A DNA stretch of 64,000 nt from Erpobdella octoculata (Eukaryota; Annelida; Clitellata; Hirudinida; Erpobdellidae): NCBI GenBank assembly GCA_963978895.1, contig OZ022247.1, positions 6,814,883 through 6,878,882 of the forward strand. Direction: 5' to 3'. Position numbers and translations under genes: made by a program. Shown here piece by piece: positions 27,692 to 39,039 of the stretch. The notes under the pieces were generated by a model. That model searched no databases and was not told where the DNA came from. It worked only from the letters and a program-made list of their open reading frames with translations. Position 1 is the stretch's first letter. Every line of letters begins with the position of its first letter.

Positions 27692-28437
27692 GTGTGAATG
27701 AATGAATGAATGAATGAATGAATGAATGAATGAATGAATGAATGAATGAATGAATGAATGAATGAATGAATGAATGAATGAATGAATGAATGAATGAATG
27801 AATGAATGAATGAATGAATGAATGAATGAATGAATGAATGAATGAATGAATGAAAGAAAGAATGAATGAATGAATGAATGAATGAATGAATGAATGAATG
27901 AATGAATGAATGAATGAATGAATGAATGAATGAATGAATGAATGAATGAATGAATGAATGAATGAATGAATGAATGAATGAATGAATGAATGAATGAATG
28001 AATGAATGAATGAATGAATGAATGAATGAATGAATGAATGAATGAATGAATGAATGAATGAATGAATGAATGAATGAATGAATGAATGAATGAATGAATG
28101 AATGAATGAATGAATGAATGAATGAATGAATGAATGAATGAATGAATGAATGAATGAATGAATGAATGAATGAATGAATGAATGAATGAATGAATGAATG
28201 AATGAATGAATGAATGAATGAATGAATGAATGAATGAATGAATGAATGAATGAATGAATGAATGAATGAATGAATGAATGAATGAATGAATGAATGAATG
28301 AATGAATGAATGAATGAATGAATGAATGAATGAATGAATGAATGAATGAATGAATGAATGAATGAATGAATGAATGAATGAATGAATGAATGAATGAATG
28401 AATGAATGAATGAATGAATGAATGAATGAATGAATGA
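27692..28437. repeat. (GAAT)n tetranucleotide array, about 745 bp
   Basis: About 186 units with a single GAAAGAAAG interruption near 27,853. It joins (GAAC)n without a spacer. Confidence 0.98.
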
Positions 28438-28860
28438 ATGAATGAATGAACGAACGAACGAACGAACGAACGAACGAACGAACGAACGAACGAACGAACG
28501 AACGAACGAACGAACGAACGAACGAACGAACGAACGAACGAACGAACGAACGAACGAACGAACGAACGAACGAACGAACGAACGAACGAACGAACGAACG
28601 AACGAACGAACGAACGAACGAACGAACGAACGAACGAACGAACGAACGAACGAACGAACGAACGAACGAACGAACGAACGAACGAACGAACGAACGAACG
28701 AACGAACGAACGAACGAACGAACGAACGAACGAACGAACGAACGAACGAACGAACGAACGAACGAACGAACGAACGAACGAACGAACGAACGAACGAACG
28801 AACGAACGAACGAACGAACGAACGAACGAATGAATGAACCAACGAACGAACGAACAAATG
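28438..28860. repeat. (GAAC)n tetranucleotide array, about 420 bp
   Basis: About 98 GAAC units, with GAATGAACC-type variants at the right edge (28,828-28,860). The 460-codon frame through both arrays (Phe-Ile-His-Ser / Phe-Val-Arg-Ser) is a repeat artefact. Confidence 0.98.
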
Positions 28861-29216
28861 AATGAACGAACCAATGTATAAAATGCCAAGGACATCCAGC
28901 ATCTGGTGTTGCTTGAGGGGTAATGGCTTTCTTACAAAGAGCGATTTTTGGACTTTCAACTCGAGGAATGGTTCAATAATTTCCTATCACTCAGCTACTT
29001 TAGTTTCTGTTTCTTCATTTTTTTTCACATCTAAATTGTTTTTTGTTTGTTTGTTAATTGTTGCTTGGTTTACTTTTCAAAGTCACCCTTGTCTTCGTCT
29101 CCTTCTTTGTCTTCTTTGTCTGCTTCTGTAAAAACGTGCCTAGATACTGGGTCAGTGAAAATTAGGCTAAAAAAACCGAAGAACAAGACGTCCATTGAAA
29201 GTGAATAAAATTATTT
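28861..29216. other. No gene recognised
   Basis: Mixed sequence without a supported frame. Confidence 0.35.
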
Positions 29217-29605
29217 TTATTCATTTATTTGTTTAACCAAAAAGAGGGTCACAAATGACCACTAACACAAATTGGTGAACGAAAACATTAAAGTGATCAG
29301 CATTAGTTAGGAATGGCAAAATGATTTAACCACCATGCATAGATGAAATATATATAATTTAATTAAATTATCAGAAACTTCTTCAAATTGGCATCAGAAA
29401 CGCATGACTTAAAACAACTATGAGTTGTGGAGTTAACAATATGTGGAGCTAAGGAGTTCCAAGGTTTCACGACCCGGCTGGTGAAGAAATGGAGCCTGTG
29501 AGTGGTGGAGCATTTTTCTTGGCGTAGACGACCACGAGTGTGAGACAGCAAGATAAAATATAAACATATATAAACATAAAATAAACAAAACACCTTTGTG
29601 TTCAT
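29217..29605 (-). pseudogene. Non-LTR retrotransposon 3' end remnant
   Basis: The minus-strand frame at 29,363-29,605 ends in a short peptide with HRLHFFTSRVVKPWNSL, then a VNSTTHSCFKS segment. This matches the C-terminal motif after the reverse transcriptase of many non-LTR elements (family pattern: xYFFxxRVVxxWNSLPxxVVxAxSxxxFKxxL). The RT core is absent, so this is a 5'-truncated copy. About 145 bp of 3' flank may be its UTR. The clade cannot be fixed from so little sequence. Confidence 0.65.
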
Positions 29606-30756
29606 AACTTCTGATGTTATTTATACGTTTATACGATGATGAACATCAGGGGCTTGGAAAAAAGGGAGGCGTCGGAGCGATACCATAGCCTATGAGGATC
29701 ATCCGAGGCTGGTTTAAATTGCTAGCTGCATGGGGAGGTCGATTTGCCGGTCCTTGTCCAACTTATTGCATTTCATTAGTTGGCGGGCTGGAGTGAGTCG
29801 AGCCTTGTGCCCACGAAAGCTTTGTGGTTTCTGTGGCCTCCCTGCCTCAAAGCCAACATAAACACGTCACCAAACACTCAAACATACATACCGTCTAAAT
29901 TGTCTAATTGACAGATACAGACGTTAATCAAACCACACACACACATAATGAACATCGGCGACATTAATAGATACGATGACGTTACGTGGCCTAAGTAAAA
30001 TTAGAATGAGAAAAACAAATTGGAAGCCGATGAAGCGAGGATGTGTAAATATGTGATGGCGAGATGCGATTAAGAGCGCGAAAAGGCATCATCATCATCA
30101 GATGCCGGTTTTGATGATGGATGCCCTCCAGCTTTCCGCCCACCAACCGTTATGCTGTACATCAATTCATCACTAGCCTGGCCACCCCCGCGGAACGAAT
30201 TCACCAGTTATGGCGGACGCCTTATTTAATATTGATTGTAAATTATATTCAAACAGCCGAATGGTTTTAAAAAGTTGCTGGTTCAAATTTAATTTGAGGA
30301 GAAGTGAATATTTAATATTGACATGATAGAGAGATGAGGTGCTAGTGATGATAAAATTGAATTATTAAAAACTGAATTTGTGTCAATGTGTGTTCGTGTA
30401 CCTTTATATATGTGTTGATATGTGTGTGTGTGTGTGCGCGCATCTTTATGTGGTCAGGTCGATCGGATCAGGCTAAAAAATTTGAACCGATAACATGCCA
30501 AGAAATTTTTATTAAATTAATTTATGTATTATAGTAAAAAATTAAATTGATTTTGTGGGGGTCAAGTTTTGTCGAGTCAGGTCACTTTCTCAGGAGAGTT
30601 TATAGATCAGCAAGGATGGACTCAACTTTAGATGCATATGTGTATTATTGTTTAAATGTGTATATGTCTTTGTGTTTTTACATGTATGTATTGTGCATGC
30701 CCCTGTATGTGTCAGGATGTTTTTATGTGGGAAATTAACACGGCTGTGTTACTGGC
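29606..30756. other. Spacer, possibly old repeats
   Basis: Moderately GC-rich sequence at 29,645-29,870 looks repeat-like but matches nothing else in the window. No gene recognised. Confidence 0.3.
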
Positions 30757-30938
30757 CATTTCAATCTGACTTGATCATTTTAATCTGGCTTGATCATTTC
30801 AATCTGACTAGATCATTTCAATCTGGCTTGATCATTTCAATCTGGCTTGATCATTTCAATCTGGCTTGATCATTTCAATCTGGCTTGATCATTTCAATCT
30901 GGCTTGATCATTTCAATCTGGCTTGATCATTTCAATCT
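30757..30938. repeat. 19-bp minisatellite, about 9 copies
   Basis: The unit CTTGATCATTTCAATCTGG is repeated almost perfectly. TTGATCA (with the TGATCA palindrome) recurs every 19 bp. It ends about 190 bp upstream of the bHLH coding exon. Confidence 0.92.
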
Positions 30939-31126
30939 GACTTTTGAGAACACGAGCAACTTTTTTTTATTTTCTGTAAACGACGCCGACGAATTGCTTC
31001 TTTGCACTTAATTTATTTTTAAAGAAAATCAACAACGCTTTTTTTTATCACATCTAAAATTTATTTAACATATAATTATGAAGATGCATCATAATTTATT
31101 TTTAAAAAATTGACCACATATTTGCA

Positions 31127-32101
31127 GATAAAATGAAATCCAGATCTTTGTCTCTGAGTGACGTCATCAGCCTACCCGACCTTGACATTGACGACTGCAG
31201 CGACTTCCAAGATCTTGACCTCTCGCAAATGGATGACCTGTCTTGGAATTTCGACGACACCAGCAGCCTCCCGCTGGAGGGCGCTAATCAGCCACGCTGC
31301 CAAGAGGACGCTTATCACCAATCCGACACGGTTGAGTTTTACGGCGACAAAGCAAAATCAACTTCGAAGAAACGACAGAAACCTTCCGAGACAGCCAAAG
31401 CAACATCAGAGGATTTGTCTGCTTCCCCTGTTATAACGAGATCTTCAAGGAGAAAGAGGACTTACGTCCAGTCGAACATTCCAGCCTCTCCTTCGTCGTC
31501 GTCATCTTCCTCTTACCAGTGCGTACCAAAGGAATCCCCTGAATCCAGTAACTCCAATTCAGCGGTCGCGATTACCACCACTAACACCAGCTCTAACATT
31601 TCTTTAGAAGATAAGAAAACGTCTCCTGCTGTGAGATCAAGGACGACACGTGGTAGGAACAACAGATCATCAACAAACAACTCGCTGTCGTCATCATCAT
31701 CTTCGTCGTCGTCGTCGTCGTCTTCTTTTTCTTCGTCGTCTCGTGAGAAGACCTGGCGTAGGATCGAGAGCAACGAAAGAGAGAGACAGCGTATGCACCT
31801 GCTCAATGACGCGTTCCAAGGTTTGAGAGAAGTCATACCGCACGTCAGGCACGGTAGAAAGCTTTCAAAAATCGAGACTCTGACTCTGGCGAAAAACTAC
31901 ATCAAGTCCTTGACCAATGTCATCTGCGAGATGAGAGGCGAAAAGGCAGCTTTCGCAGACTTGGACCATTCCGCAATTCCTTCGACACCGACAACTCAAA
32001 AATCACTTGAACAGAAACAGCACAAAGAAACTTCTGAATCTGCCGGAGACATGCATGTTCTTATGCAACAGTCCAGCTCACAAATACCTCCCACTGATTA
32101 A
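31127..32101 (+). CDS. BHLHA15: Mist1/Dimmed-type bHLH transcription factor
   Basis: The coding frame runs 31,133-32,101 (322 codons plus stop). The bHLH domain covers about residues 209-262: basic region [13 protein letters not shown] with the E-x-x-R core, then [15 protein letters not shown], a short loop, and [18 protein letters not shown] for helix 2. This is the Mist1 (vertebrate BHLHA15) / Dimmed (Drosophila) signature; those proteins bind E-boxes as dimers in the nucleus and drive secretory-cell differentiation. The N-terminus is acidic (about residues 9-45); a long Ser tract encoded by TCG/TCA triplets precedes the domain. A good acceptor (ATATTTGCAG) lies just before ATAAAATG, so I infer a 5' UTR intron and a single coding exon. 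Orthology is inferred from the domain only. Confidence 0.88.
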   Translation, partial: DKMKSRSLSLSDVISLPDLDIDDCSDFQDLDLSQMDDLSWNFDDTSSLPLEGANQPRCQEDAYHQSDTVEFYGDKAKSTSKKRQKPSETAKATSEDLSASPVITRSSRRKRTYVQSNIPASPSSSSSSSYQCVPKESPESSNSNSAVAITTTNTSSNISLEDKKTSPAVRSRTTRGRNNRSSTNNSLSSSSSSSSSSSSSFSSSSREKTWRRIESNERERQRMHLLNDAFQGLREVIPHVRHGRKLSKIETLTLAKNYIKSLTNVICEMRGEKAAFADLDHSAIPSTPTTQKSLEQKQHKETSESAGDMHVLMQQSSSQIPPTD

Positions 32102-33250
32102 ATGAACGCACTACCGACATCAACGACAACTTCAAAAACGCAAGGAATAAAATAATATAGACAAGCGGACCAAGACTTACTTATATTTGGCTCAAAGTTT
32201 TTGCTCGGAGACCAGATTTTGACTCTTCACTGATAAAAAACAGATTTTTAAGAGAATGTTGTTTTTATTTAAAATATGCTTAATCGTCATTCCGAAAAAA
32301 ATCATCTGCTGCAAGTGCTAATACGGCCGGACGATTTTACCGTTGGTGACAACTAGCTAGTACTACGTCCGAGTCAAAATATCGTTGTGATGTGACAAAT
32401 GACGTTAATATTTTTATTGTTGTTGTCTACGGAGATTAAAAAGATGGAGGACATATTTTCGCGATGCCCACACATTTTCATGCGCGGTTCTATCCTCATA
32501 GTGATGATAGGTTAACCAACCCATAAGAAAAAAATTGAAACCTGCTGAGCTGACTTGTAACAACATTAGTTGACAACGAAAAAGATAAGTACAAGACGAG
32601 ACATGTTGACACGATTCTTTGTAATTTTTTATGCATATATACTTGTCAGTGAACAGTTAGTAGTCGTTAAGGATATTTATTCTTCTACCACCCGAAACTT
32701 TTTGTTTTACCACCGAGACCGCAGTCACGTGGGCGAACAAGAACCGTTCGTTAATAATTTCAAAGTTAAAACTAATCAACTCTCATTTCAGACAGAATAT
32801 CGTCCGCCTTTTTTGTATGATGATTTTTTTTTTAATATTTTGATTAAAAAAGAATGAAAGAATCAGTGAAGGAGCGAAATGCAAAGTACGGACCTAATTG
32901 GCAGTGTTACACGTTCGATGACTTTCTGTATCTCTACTATTCTCTACATAGCGTCTTCTTCTATACATGTAGGTGTCGGTTCTACAATCTACTCATATTA
33001 ATTCGAATTTGTAAATAAAACTCGCTGCTTGTTTGAATCGCATTAATTAAATCTTCATTCGATTTTTGAATTTCAGTTCATTTGAATTGCTGCTTGATTT
33101 AAATATTTTTTTCCAAAAAACAAATCTGTTATTTACTGCTGAAGTCAGGGATATTTGCTCGACCAATGACTAGAAGTTAATCCTCCAGAAAAATTATCTT
33201 AAAACTTGTAAAAGTGTTCCAGCTGGTGAAGTCATACTCCAAAAAGAAAA
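32102..33250 (+). other. Probable 3' UTR and flank of the bHLH gene
   Basis: AATAAA signals lie at 32,146-32,151 (45 nt after the stop) and 33,014-33,019. Which one is used cannot be told from sequence. A 95-codon frame at 32,570-32,857 has no family resemblance and is not called. Confidence 0.45.
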
Positions 33251-33437
33251 TACAGTAAAAGTCCTCTAGAGCGGACCCTCAAGAGCAGATGGTAAGAGCA
33301 ACGGACACTTTTGTTCGGAACTGAATTTCTTAAATCTGTATCTGGCCTAGAGCATCTTGTCCCTGAAGAACGGACAAACACTAGAAGCAAACATTTTTGT
33401 TCTCCGAGGGTGTCCGTTCTTCAGGACTTTTACTGTA
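33251..33437. mobile_element. pogo/Tigger-like MITE
   Basis: A 183-bp element (33,253-33,435) is bounded by TA on both sides. Its inverted ends are CAGTAAAAGTCCT, extended imperfectly through a shared CGGAC block to about 28 bp. CAGT termini with a TA target duplication are typical of pogo-type elements. There is no coding sequence, so it is non-autonomous. Confidence 0.8.
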
Positions 33438-35505
33438 GTGCTATACATCTGAATGAATAGCGGAAAATTTTCTTTGGTGGTTGGAAACAAAACGGGTGTT
33501 CTTGTGTATACCGTACACAATGTCCGGCTCTAATAGAACTTAATTTCATGGACAATTCGAATCATCATACAATTTCTCAATGAATGTATTGTAACATTTT
33601 TTAAATTTGGAAATAATGTATTTCGAAGCTGTTTAAGCTCTAAGCTGTTCGTCGTTGTCTTGAAGACTTGCCTTTCGTTAGTTTTGTGGCTCTATGGTCG
33701 TCAAAAAACAGCGAAATTTTTGCGAATTTATATAATAACAAAAGTGTGATGTGATTTGTTGTCATACATCGTGTTTTGTTGTCATACAAATATATTTATA
33801 TATATTCAACTCTGATCCTATGTTTATTTTTTGTTGCTGATTTTTAATTCGTAAAAAATGCGACTCTTTTTCCGTAATAAATTAAAAGTTTTTAAAATTA
33901 AGCCAAGAGGATTTGATTTTTTTTAAATTATTTATCCTGAATTGTACCTATGCCTGTTAAAGAGATCGCAGAGATAATTATTGCTGGGCATTCAAAAAAC
34001 ATTGGTTTGCTACTAGCCCTGATTCAAGAAGCATCTGAAGACGTTCGTCTAGGGTACTGGGGTTCCTTCCGGTAGTTTGAGCAGGGCATGATTGTGAAAC
34101 TAAGGATTTCCAGATAGAAAGAATCACATTTTTATTTTTTTAACCGCTTTATAGATTATATTAATCAATTTTAAACTCATTTCTATCATGTTTGCAATAA
34201 AATTAAAATTTAAAAATTATTAAATTACCAAGCTAGTAGACTACTGCTGAATGGACTGCGTACAGAATAGACCACAATGGACCTTTGAGCTTCAAATTTC
34301 AATTTCGTCAAATTACATATCACAGAGACGAACTATTTTTTTATTTAGCGAAAAAAACATTCAGTAGCATTTACACTGAATTTAAGTCCCGGATTCTGTT
34401 GTCACAATGTCAAATGACTATGACCGAAGTTGCAATGAATGGACCACCTTAGGTACATAGGTACTACTTGGTACTACTTGGTACTACTTGGTACTACTTG
34501 GTACTGAATAGACCGGTTCATTCATTACAGCGTTCTAAATTTGAAAAAAATTGCTTTAAAACTATTATTTAGTAATTTTTTAAACTATCCTATCTATCAT
34601 TTCTATAAGATCGTTTGTTCTTTTATAACAAACAAATTTCATTTTCCAAATTTTTTGGCCACCCCTTCAAAAATGTTTCCAGGGACGGACCGCCCCCTAC
34701 GCTACGTCACTGTGGAGCAGAACAAATTTGCTATAAATAATAAAACTTTGTAATTTGAACAAATTTTAACCTTTTTCATATTTTTGTTAAACCTACAATT
34801 AGGACAACGATGGAAATTGTCCTCTGAACCAAATTGTACCCCCATCAAAAAATTGCTGACCCTGCCCGGAAAAAGCAAAACATCGAACTTGAAATGTTAT
34901 ATAATCACTTTTAAGTAGACGGGTTTTCTGTAGGAGCTTGCCTTTCCGGAAAAATAGGAACGTTACGCCATGTAACAGTAGTATCATTCTAGTTGTAGAA
35001 TTTCTGTAAATTTTCGAGCCTTTTGATTTTAAATACTTAAAAAAGAAAATGCGGCAAATTCCGCCACGCCACAGGCAGGCGGCTGAAACTTTCGCAACGC
35101 CTTTACTTATTAATACCAGGGAACACAAGACCAAGATCAAGTCAGAGATCCCCTATTTCAAAATCAAGACAAAAAATTTTCAAAACAGACTAGGTAGGGT
35201 TCAAAACCAAAGTCTTGTGGACAGCAAGTCTACAAATTGAGGTAAACTCGCTATCCAATTTTTAGGAAGTAAATAAAAACGATTTAGCATTCACCCCACC
35301 TCGGGCTTACAACTTTTTTGGTGGAATTCCTCTTTTTAAATGTTTTTATTTAACTTCACTCGTCTCTCTGTTTGTCTGTGGTGATCAAATCTTAGAAACA
35401 AAAATTCACCCACTTTTCGACCACCTATAGCCAGGCCCGTAGGCAGGATTTAGTGAGTGGGGGGGGCTATGAAAATTAGTAGGGGGGCTACTGATGAACG
35501 AAGGC
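33438..35505. other. AT-rich spacer with one short tandem repeat
   Basis: A 10-bp unit GTACTACTTG is repeated at about 34,458-34,503. CGGACCGCCCCCTACGCTAC followed by GTCACTG at 34,687-34,712 resembles a DNA-transposon terminus, but no partner end was found. A G-run lies near 35,457-35,490. No gene supported. Confidence 0.4.
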
Positions 35506-35511
35506 ACCGAA

Positions 35512-35735
35512 GAGGCGCTGGTGGCAGAGCGGTAGAGCGTTCGCCTGTCGATCGTTAGGTCGGCAGTTCAAACCTCGCCGGCGTCACCAGCGTAACTCCC
35601 TTAAGCAAGGAGTTCACTCGCATTTGCTAAAGGGGTAGGCGCCTATAAATGGCTGCCTTTGCAAGTACCCTCCCTCTCTCGCCTTGAGCAAGACTTGTCT
35701 TGATAAGGCGTATGCTAAATCTCAATAAAAAAGAA
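35512..35735 (+). mobile_element. tRNA-derived SINE, copy 1
   Basis: The tRNA-like head has A box TGGCAGAGCGG (35,522-35,532) and B box GTTCAAACC (35,566-35,574). ACGCTGG-like and CCAGCGT strands frame the head. The body shares CACCAGCGTAACTCCCTTA and AAGGAGTTCACTCGCAT with copy 2 at 44,286, then diverges. It ends near CTCAATAAAAAAG. It is not a functional tRNA: the anticodon arm is degenerate and repeat sequence follows directly. Confidence 0.8.
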
Positions 35736-36103
35736 GCCTGAGCGCGGGCGCCGCAGGTGCGAGACCCCTAGCGTTAAGGAGATTCGCCAAAGCATTTTGT
35801 AGCATTTGACAAAAAATGGCATCCAATTTTGGATATCTTATTATTTAATTTTAGATTTTCTAAGAGTTGCTATATGTTGCTCGTAATAACAAAAATTAAC
35901 AATTTTCACAGGTAATTTTGTCAAATAATAGTATGCTTGTTGTTATCCACAATCTTGATTTTTGATGCGTGCATGGCACACCACTGGGATGACAGTACTG
36001 AATCAAATTGTCCAAATTTAATTATTGATTAAGACAACCGTTATAGTCCACAATACAATAACTTACTTATTTTATTTTTGATAAAAACTTGTACATCTGT
36101 ATC
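35736..36103. other. AT-rich spacer
   Basis: Nothing recognised. Confidence 0.4.
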
Positions 36104-36735
36104 AAATGCCAAGAAATCATTAAAATAAAATCGGATTTAAATATTTGTCTTGACAAAGATCAAACCACATTATAATAAAATGTACTATTTAGTTTAGCTT
36201 CTCATTTTAAGTTACTAAACATCCATTCATGTGTTACACATACAACTTGTCATCAGTTTTTAAACAATCTAAATAGAAGATTAGATTATATATCAAGTCT
36301 ATCATTAAACTTATATTGTTGAAAAGATTGTGTGGTTTGACAGTAAGCTTTAAATTGTTTCTTTGAATTAATCAGTTCAGAATATTGGGGTTAATAGTAT
36401 TGCAGTGTCAGACTAGCACTAAAAACTACTAAATTATGAAAATAGTTTGAATTATTGAGAGTCATTCAAAAATCAAAAGCCAAAGTTTGTCAGCTAAGCT
36501 GAATTAGCTTCTTTCTCTGTTCTAAAACTGTAAGATTAAAGTTCTCATAGTATTGTAAGACTACGTCCAAGCACTGATTATGAAACTCATGACAATTTTC
36601 ATGTGTAAAACATGAATGGATGTGTAGTAGCTTGAAATGAGAAACTAAACTAAAAAGTCCATTTCATTATAATATGGTTTGATCATTGTCAAGACAATTA
36701 TTTGAATCCGATTTTATTTTATTGCATTCTTGGTA
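36104..36735. repeat. Inverted repeat, ~140-bp arms with ~350-bp loop
   Basis: The left arm (about 36,104-36,245) contains AAAATCGGATTTAAATA, GATCAAACCACATTATAAT and ACATCCATTCATGTGTTACA. The right arm (about 36,598-36,735) carries their complements with roughly 15% differences. It abuts the hAT transposase end on the minus strand and may be a terminal or foldback structure of that element. Confidence 0.75.
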
Positions 36736-37300
36736 TTTGATAGGTATCCATATCAATTGCTTTACAGAGCAATTTTTCAAATGCCAGAAGTACAAGTTTG
36801 CTTTTTCTCTCATGGGACATTGATCTTCTCTGTGGTTGTAGTACTCGTGTTAGACAATAAAATGAATTTTCACAAGTGGCAATCAAGATGCCGAGAGTCA
36901 TTGCAGCTGAATAGTGCCAATTTAGAGTAGGAAATGCATCTTTATAGTCCAGAATAAAATCCATCATTTCCTGGAGACTTTTGAAATTGAAAGACTGGTT
37001 GAAATTTGTTTTTTAGAAACCTACTTGTAATGAGAGCCTCGTCTGCAATATATTTTTCAACATCGTCCTGCCTGTCTTGTTTTAGCAGTTGCGTCAACGG
37101 TTTAAGGTCGTTGACATCTACAAACTTGTCTGATGTTGGTAAAAGGGCAGACACTGCACAAGTCAAACCTTTAGAATAACTTAAATAACTATCAACAAAG
37201 CTCTCCATCAACTCTCCTAATATATCATCCAACATGCTAAAATAAAGAGCACAAAGCAGATTCCACTCTGGTGAACACTATATTGCTCATTACAGAATCA
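36719..37300 (-). pseudogene. hAT transposase C-terminal remnant (ZMYM1-like)
   Basis: Two overlapping minus-strand frames (37,235 down to 36,942; 36,967 down to 36,719) make one protein broken by a frameshift near 36,955. The second has FPTLNWHYSAAMTLGILIAT, then ATCENSFYCLTRVL and MSHERKSKLVLLAFEK. That is the hAT dimerisation-domain pattern (ExSFSxLxxIKxxLRxxMxxxRLxxLxxL) as found in ZMYM1-like and many domesticated or mobile hATs. The first frame carries the upstream helical part (LDDILGELMESF, AVSALLP). The N-terminus is missing, cut where Penelope-like sequence begins. Confidence 0.7.
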
Positions 37301-37314
37301 CGTAGCGTGCTAAT

Positions 37315-38577
37315 CTGGGTGTGGCTATGGGATCGCCGTTGGGTCCTACATTTGCAGGATTTTATATGGGACATTTGGAAAATAAAGTGTTCAACGGTAT
37401 TCTTCAACAACCACATCTGTATGGACTATACAGGTGTTTTTGGACAAAAAGCTTGCAAATACTATGGGAGTTGTTGCTGATTGTGGAAAAAAACTTCCCA
37501 TAGCGTTATACTATGGAGCCCAAGTGCATGGAGGACTGGAGACTGATTGAAAGGTTCTTAAAGATATTATCTCAAACAATGTCTTTGTCACTTCTCCTGA
37601 TACCCACCAGTTAAAAATAATAATCTACTACAAAACTAAAAAAACTCATCAATTAGTTATGAAAAATAATCTGGTTAATTCTAATCTTCTCAAGAGAACC
37701 AACGTAGTTTATCAGTTTCAATGCCCTTTCCAACACGATAATAAAACTAGTTACATTGGACAGACTCGAACAACTCTGGCTAGAAGATTGACGATGCACA
37801 TTCAGGGCGGGAGTATCCGTGCTCATTTCCTGCGTGAACACGAAGCCATTCCTCTTACAAGATCAATATTGAATGAAAATACTACAATACTATCTTCTTC
37901 TAATGATATATTGCGGTTAAAAATACAGGAGGCCTTATATATACATAGAGAAGCACCTATCATGAACATTCAGCGAGATGCCTTTAATCTCACATTACAA
38001 CTATTTGGAGATTATAAAACTCTAACTTGTGAGGTCAAAAATATAAAGCCCAAACTTAACAATTCTTCGGTAAAATTAACTTCTACCTGTACCCATGGTC
38101 CTGAGATTGTCGGTGGAGTTACAGGTGGTGCGACTGATTTTGAATTACACAGTGGCTACAGTGGTGAGCCCGTTTCCAGTCGTCCCGTTCCAAGTCCTGC
38201 CACCGATATCTTTTTTGATGCGGACACTTCATTTTCTTCTTTCGAGCCGTGCGAGGAGCAGTGTGGTGATCCTGGTGAAGATAACTTAGATATCGGCCCC
38301 TCGTCCATGTCGACATCTGCTATGGATCATATCGTGGACCCTGAAAGTGGCGGCGGTGAGAGCAGTGACGGCTCTCGACACGAAAGCGTTGGCCAGCCGG
38401 TCCGCGACAACTCGTCATCTACGTGCGATCGGGTTTCGGTAGATGCGACATTGTGTGACGACCGTGCTGATGAGATTGTTTCGATAAATGAAGCAGTTGA
38501 TGATGAAAATGTTCTTTTGGCAAGAATGGCGGCAGTTCTGCATTGTGACAATATAACTATGCGACGTCGACGATAAC
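37315..38577 (+). pseudogene. Penelope-like retroelement, RT end and GIY-YIG endonuclease
   Basis: GVAMGSPLGPTFAGFYMGHL at about 37,319-37,380 is RT motif B of Penelope-like elements. The following active-site region is broken by frameshift or deletion (37,440-37,550). A frame open from about 37,551 to 38,577 then gives an RT thumb-like part (LKIIIYYKTKK), then VVYQFQCP and TSYIGQTRTTLARRLTMH, the GIY-YIG-type endonuclease with its downstream Arg and His. The C-terminal 150 residues are an acidic Ser-rich extension ending in MRRRR, unusually long for the family. RT motifs A and C are not intact, so the copy is dead. Confidence 0.8.
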
Positions 38578-38894
38578 GTTTTGTGTAAAATTACGTGGCA
38601 TTTTAATTAATTAATTTAATTTTGGCAATTCTTCAGAGATGTTTTCCGTTTTAACAATGTCATGGTTGCGCGAGATTTGATGTAGATCTGTCGTTTGACA
38701 ATTAATAGATTTTGCTTTTCGACCGTATTTTTTAAATGTATAACAGTTTTATTATATAATTTATTTTTAATATCTCCCTATACTAAAATAAATTAACATG
38801 TCATTCTCGAAAAATAAATATTATTATTTTGTTTCATTATCGGTTTTAACTAATTTCACTTTTCATTATTCTATCCATGTTTTGTTTTTCTTTT

Positions 38895-38940
38895 CAGGCT
38901 CTGATGATGACAAACTAACTGTCGAAACGCGTTAGCCCTG
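38895..38940 (+). ncRNA. Hammerhead ribozyme motif of a Penelope-like element
   Basis: Core CTGATGA, a helix II made of GACA/TGTC around a 7-nt loop, then GAAA and a minimal helix III (ACGCGT) before the cleavage site. Helix I can form between CAGGCT upstream and AGCCCTG downstream with one bulged C. Penelope-like elements are known to carry hammerhead motifs in their terminal repeats. This one lies 320 bp after the endonuclease stop and 100 bp before the next Penelope ORF start, where a terminal repeat is expected. Self-cleavage is inferred, not shown. Confidence 0.7.
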
Positions 38941-39039
38941 TTTATTACTTTAAACTTATGAGTTACTCCTTTTAGTTTATTTTATTTATTTTATAACATA
39001 ACTGTCTTTTTAAATTTTTTACAAATAAACGTAAATACG

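Noticed and set aside
27695..28860. CRISPR-like or satellite function for regular arrays
   Set aside because: The repeats are contiguous with no spacers, and this is an animal genome.
27568..28959. 463-codon Phe-Ile-His-Ser / Phe-Val-Arg-Ser protein
   Set aside because: Translation of the GAAT/GAAC arrays; no splice, start or family support.
32570..32857. 95-codon frame downstream of the bHLH gene
   Set aside because: No family resemblance; AT-rich and inside the probable 3' UTR or flank.
34687..34712. DNA transposon terminus CGGACCGCCCCCTACGCTAC
   Set aside because: No inverted partner or target duplication found nearby.
35512..35590. Functional tRNA gene
   Set aside because: A and B boxes fit, but the anticodon arm does not fold well and the same sequence with a SINE body recurs at 44,286.
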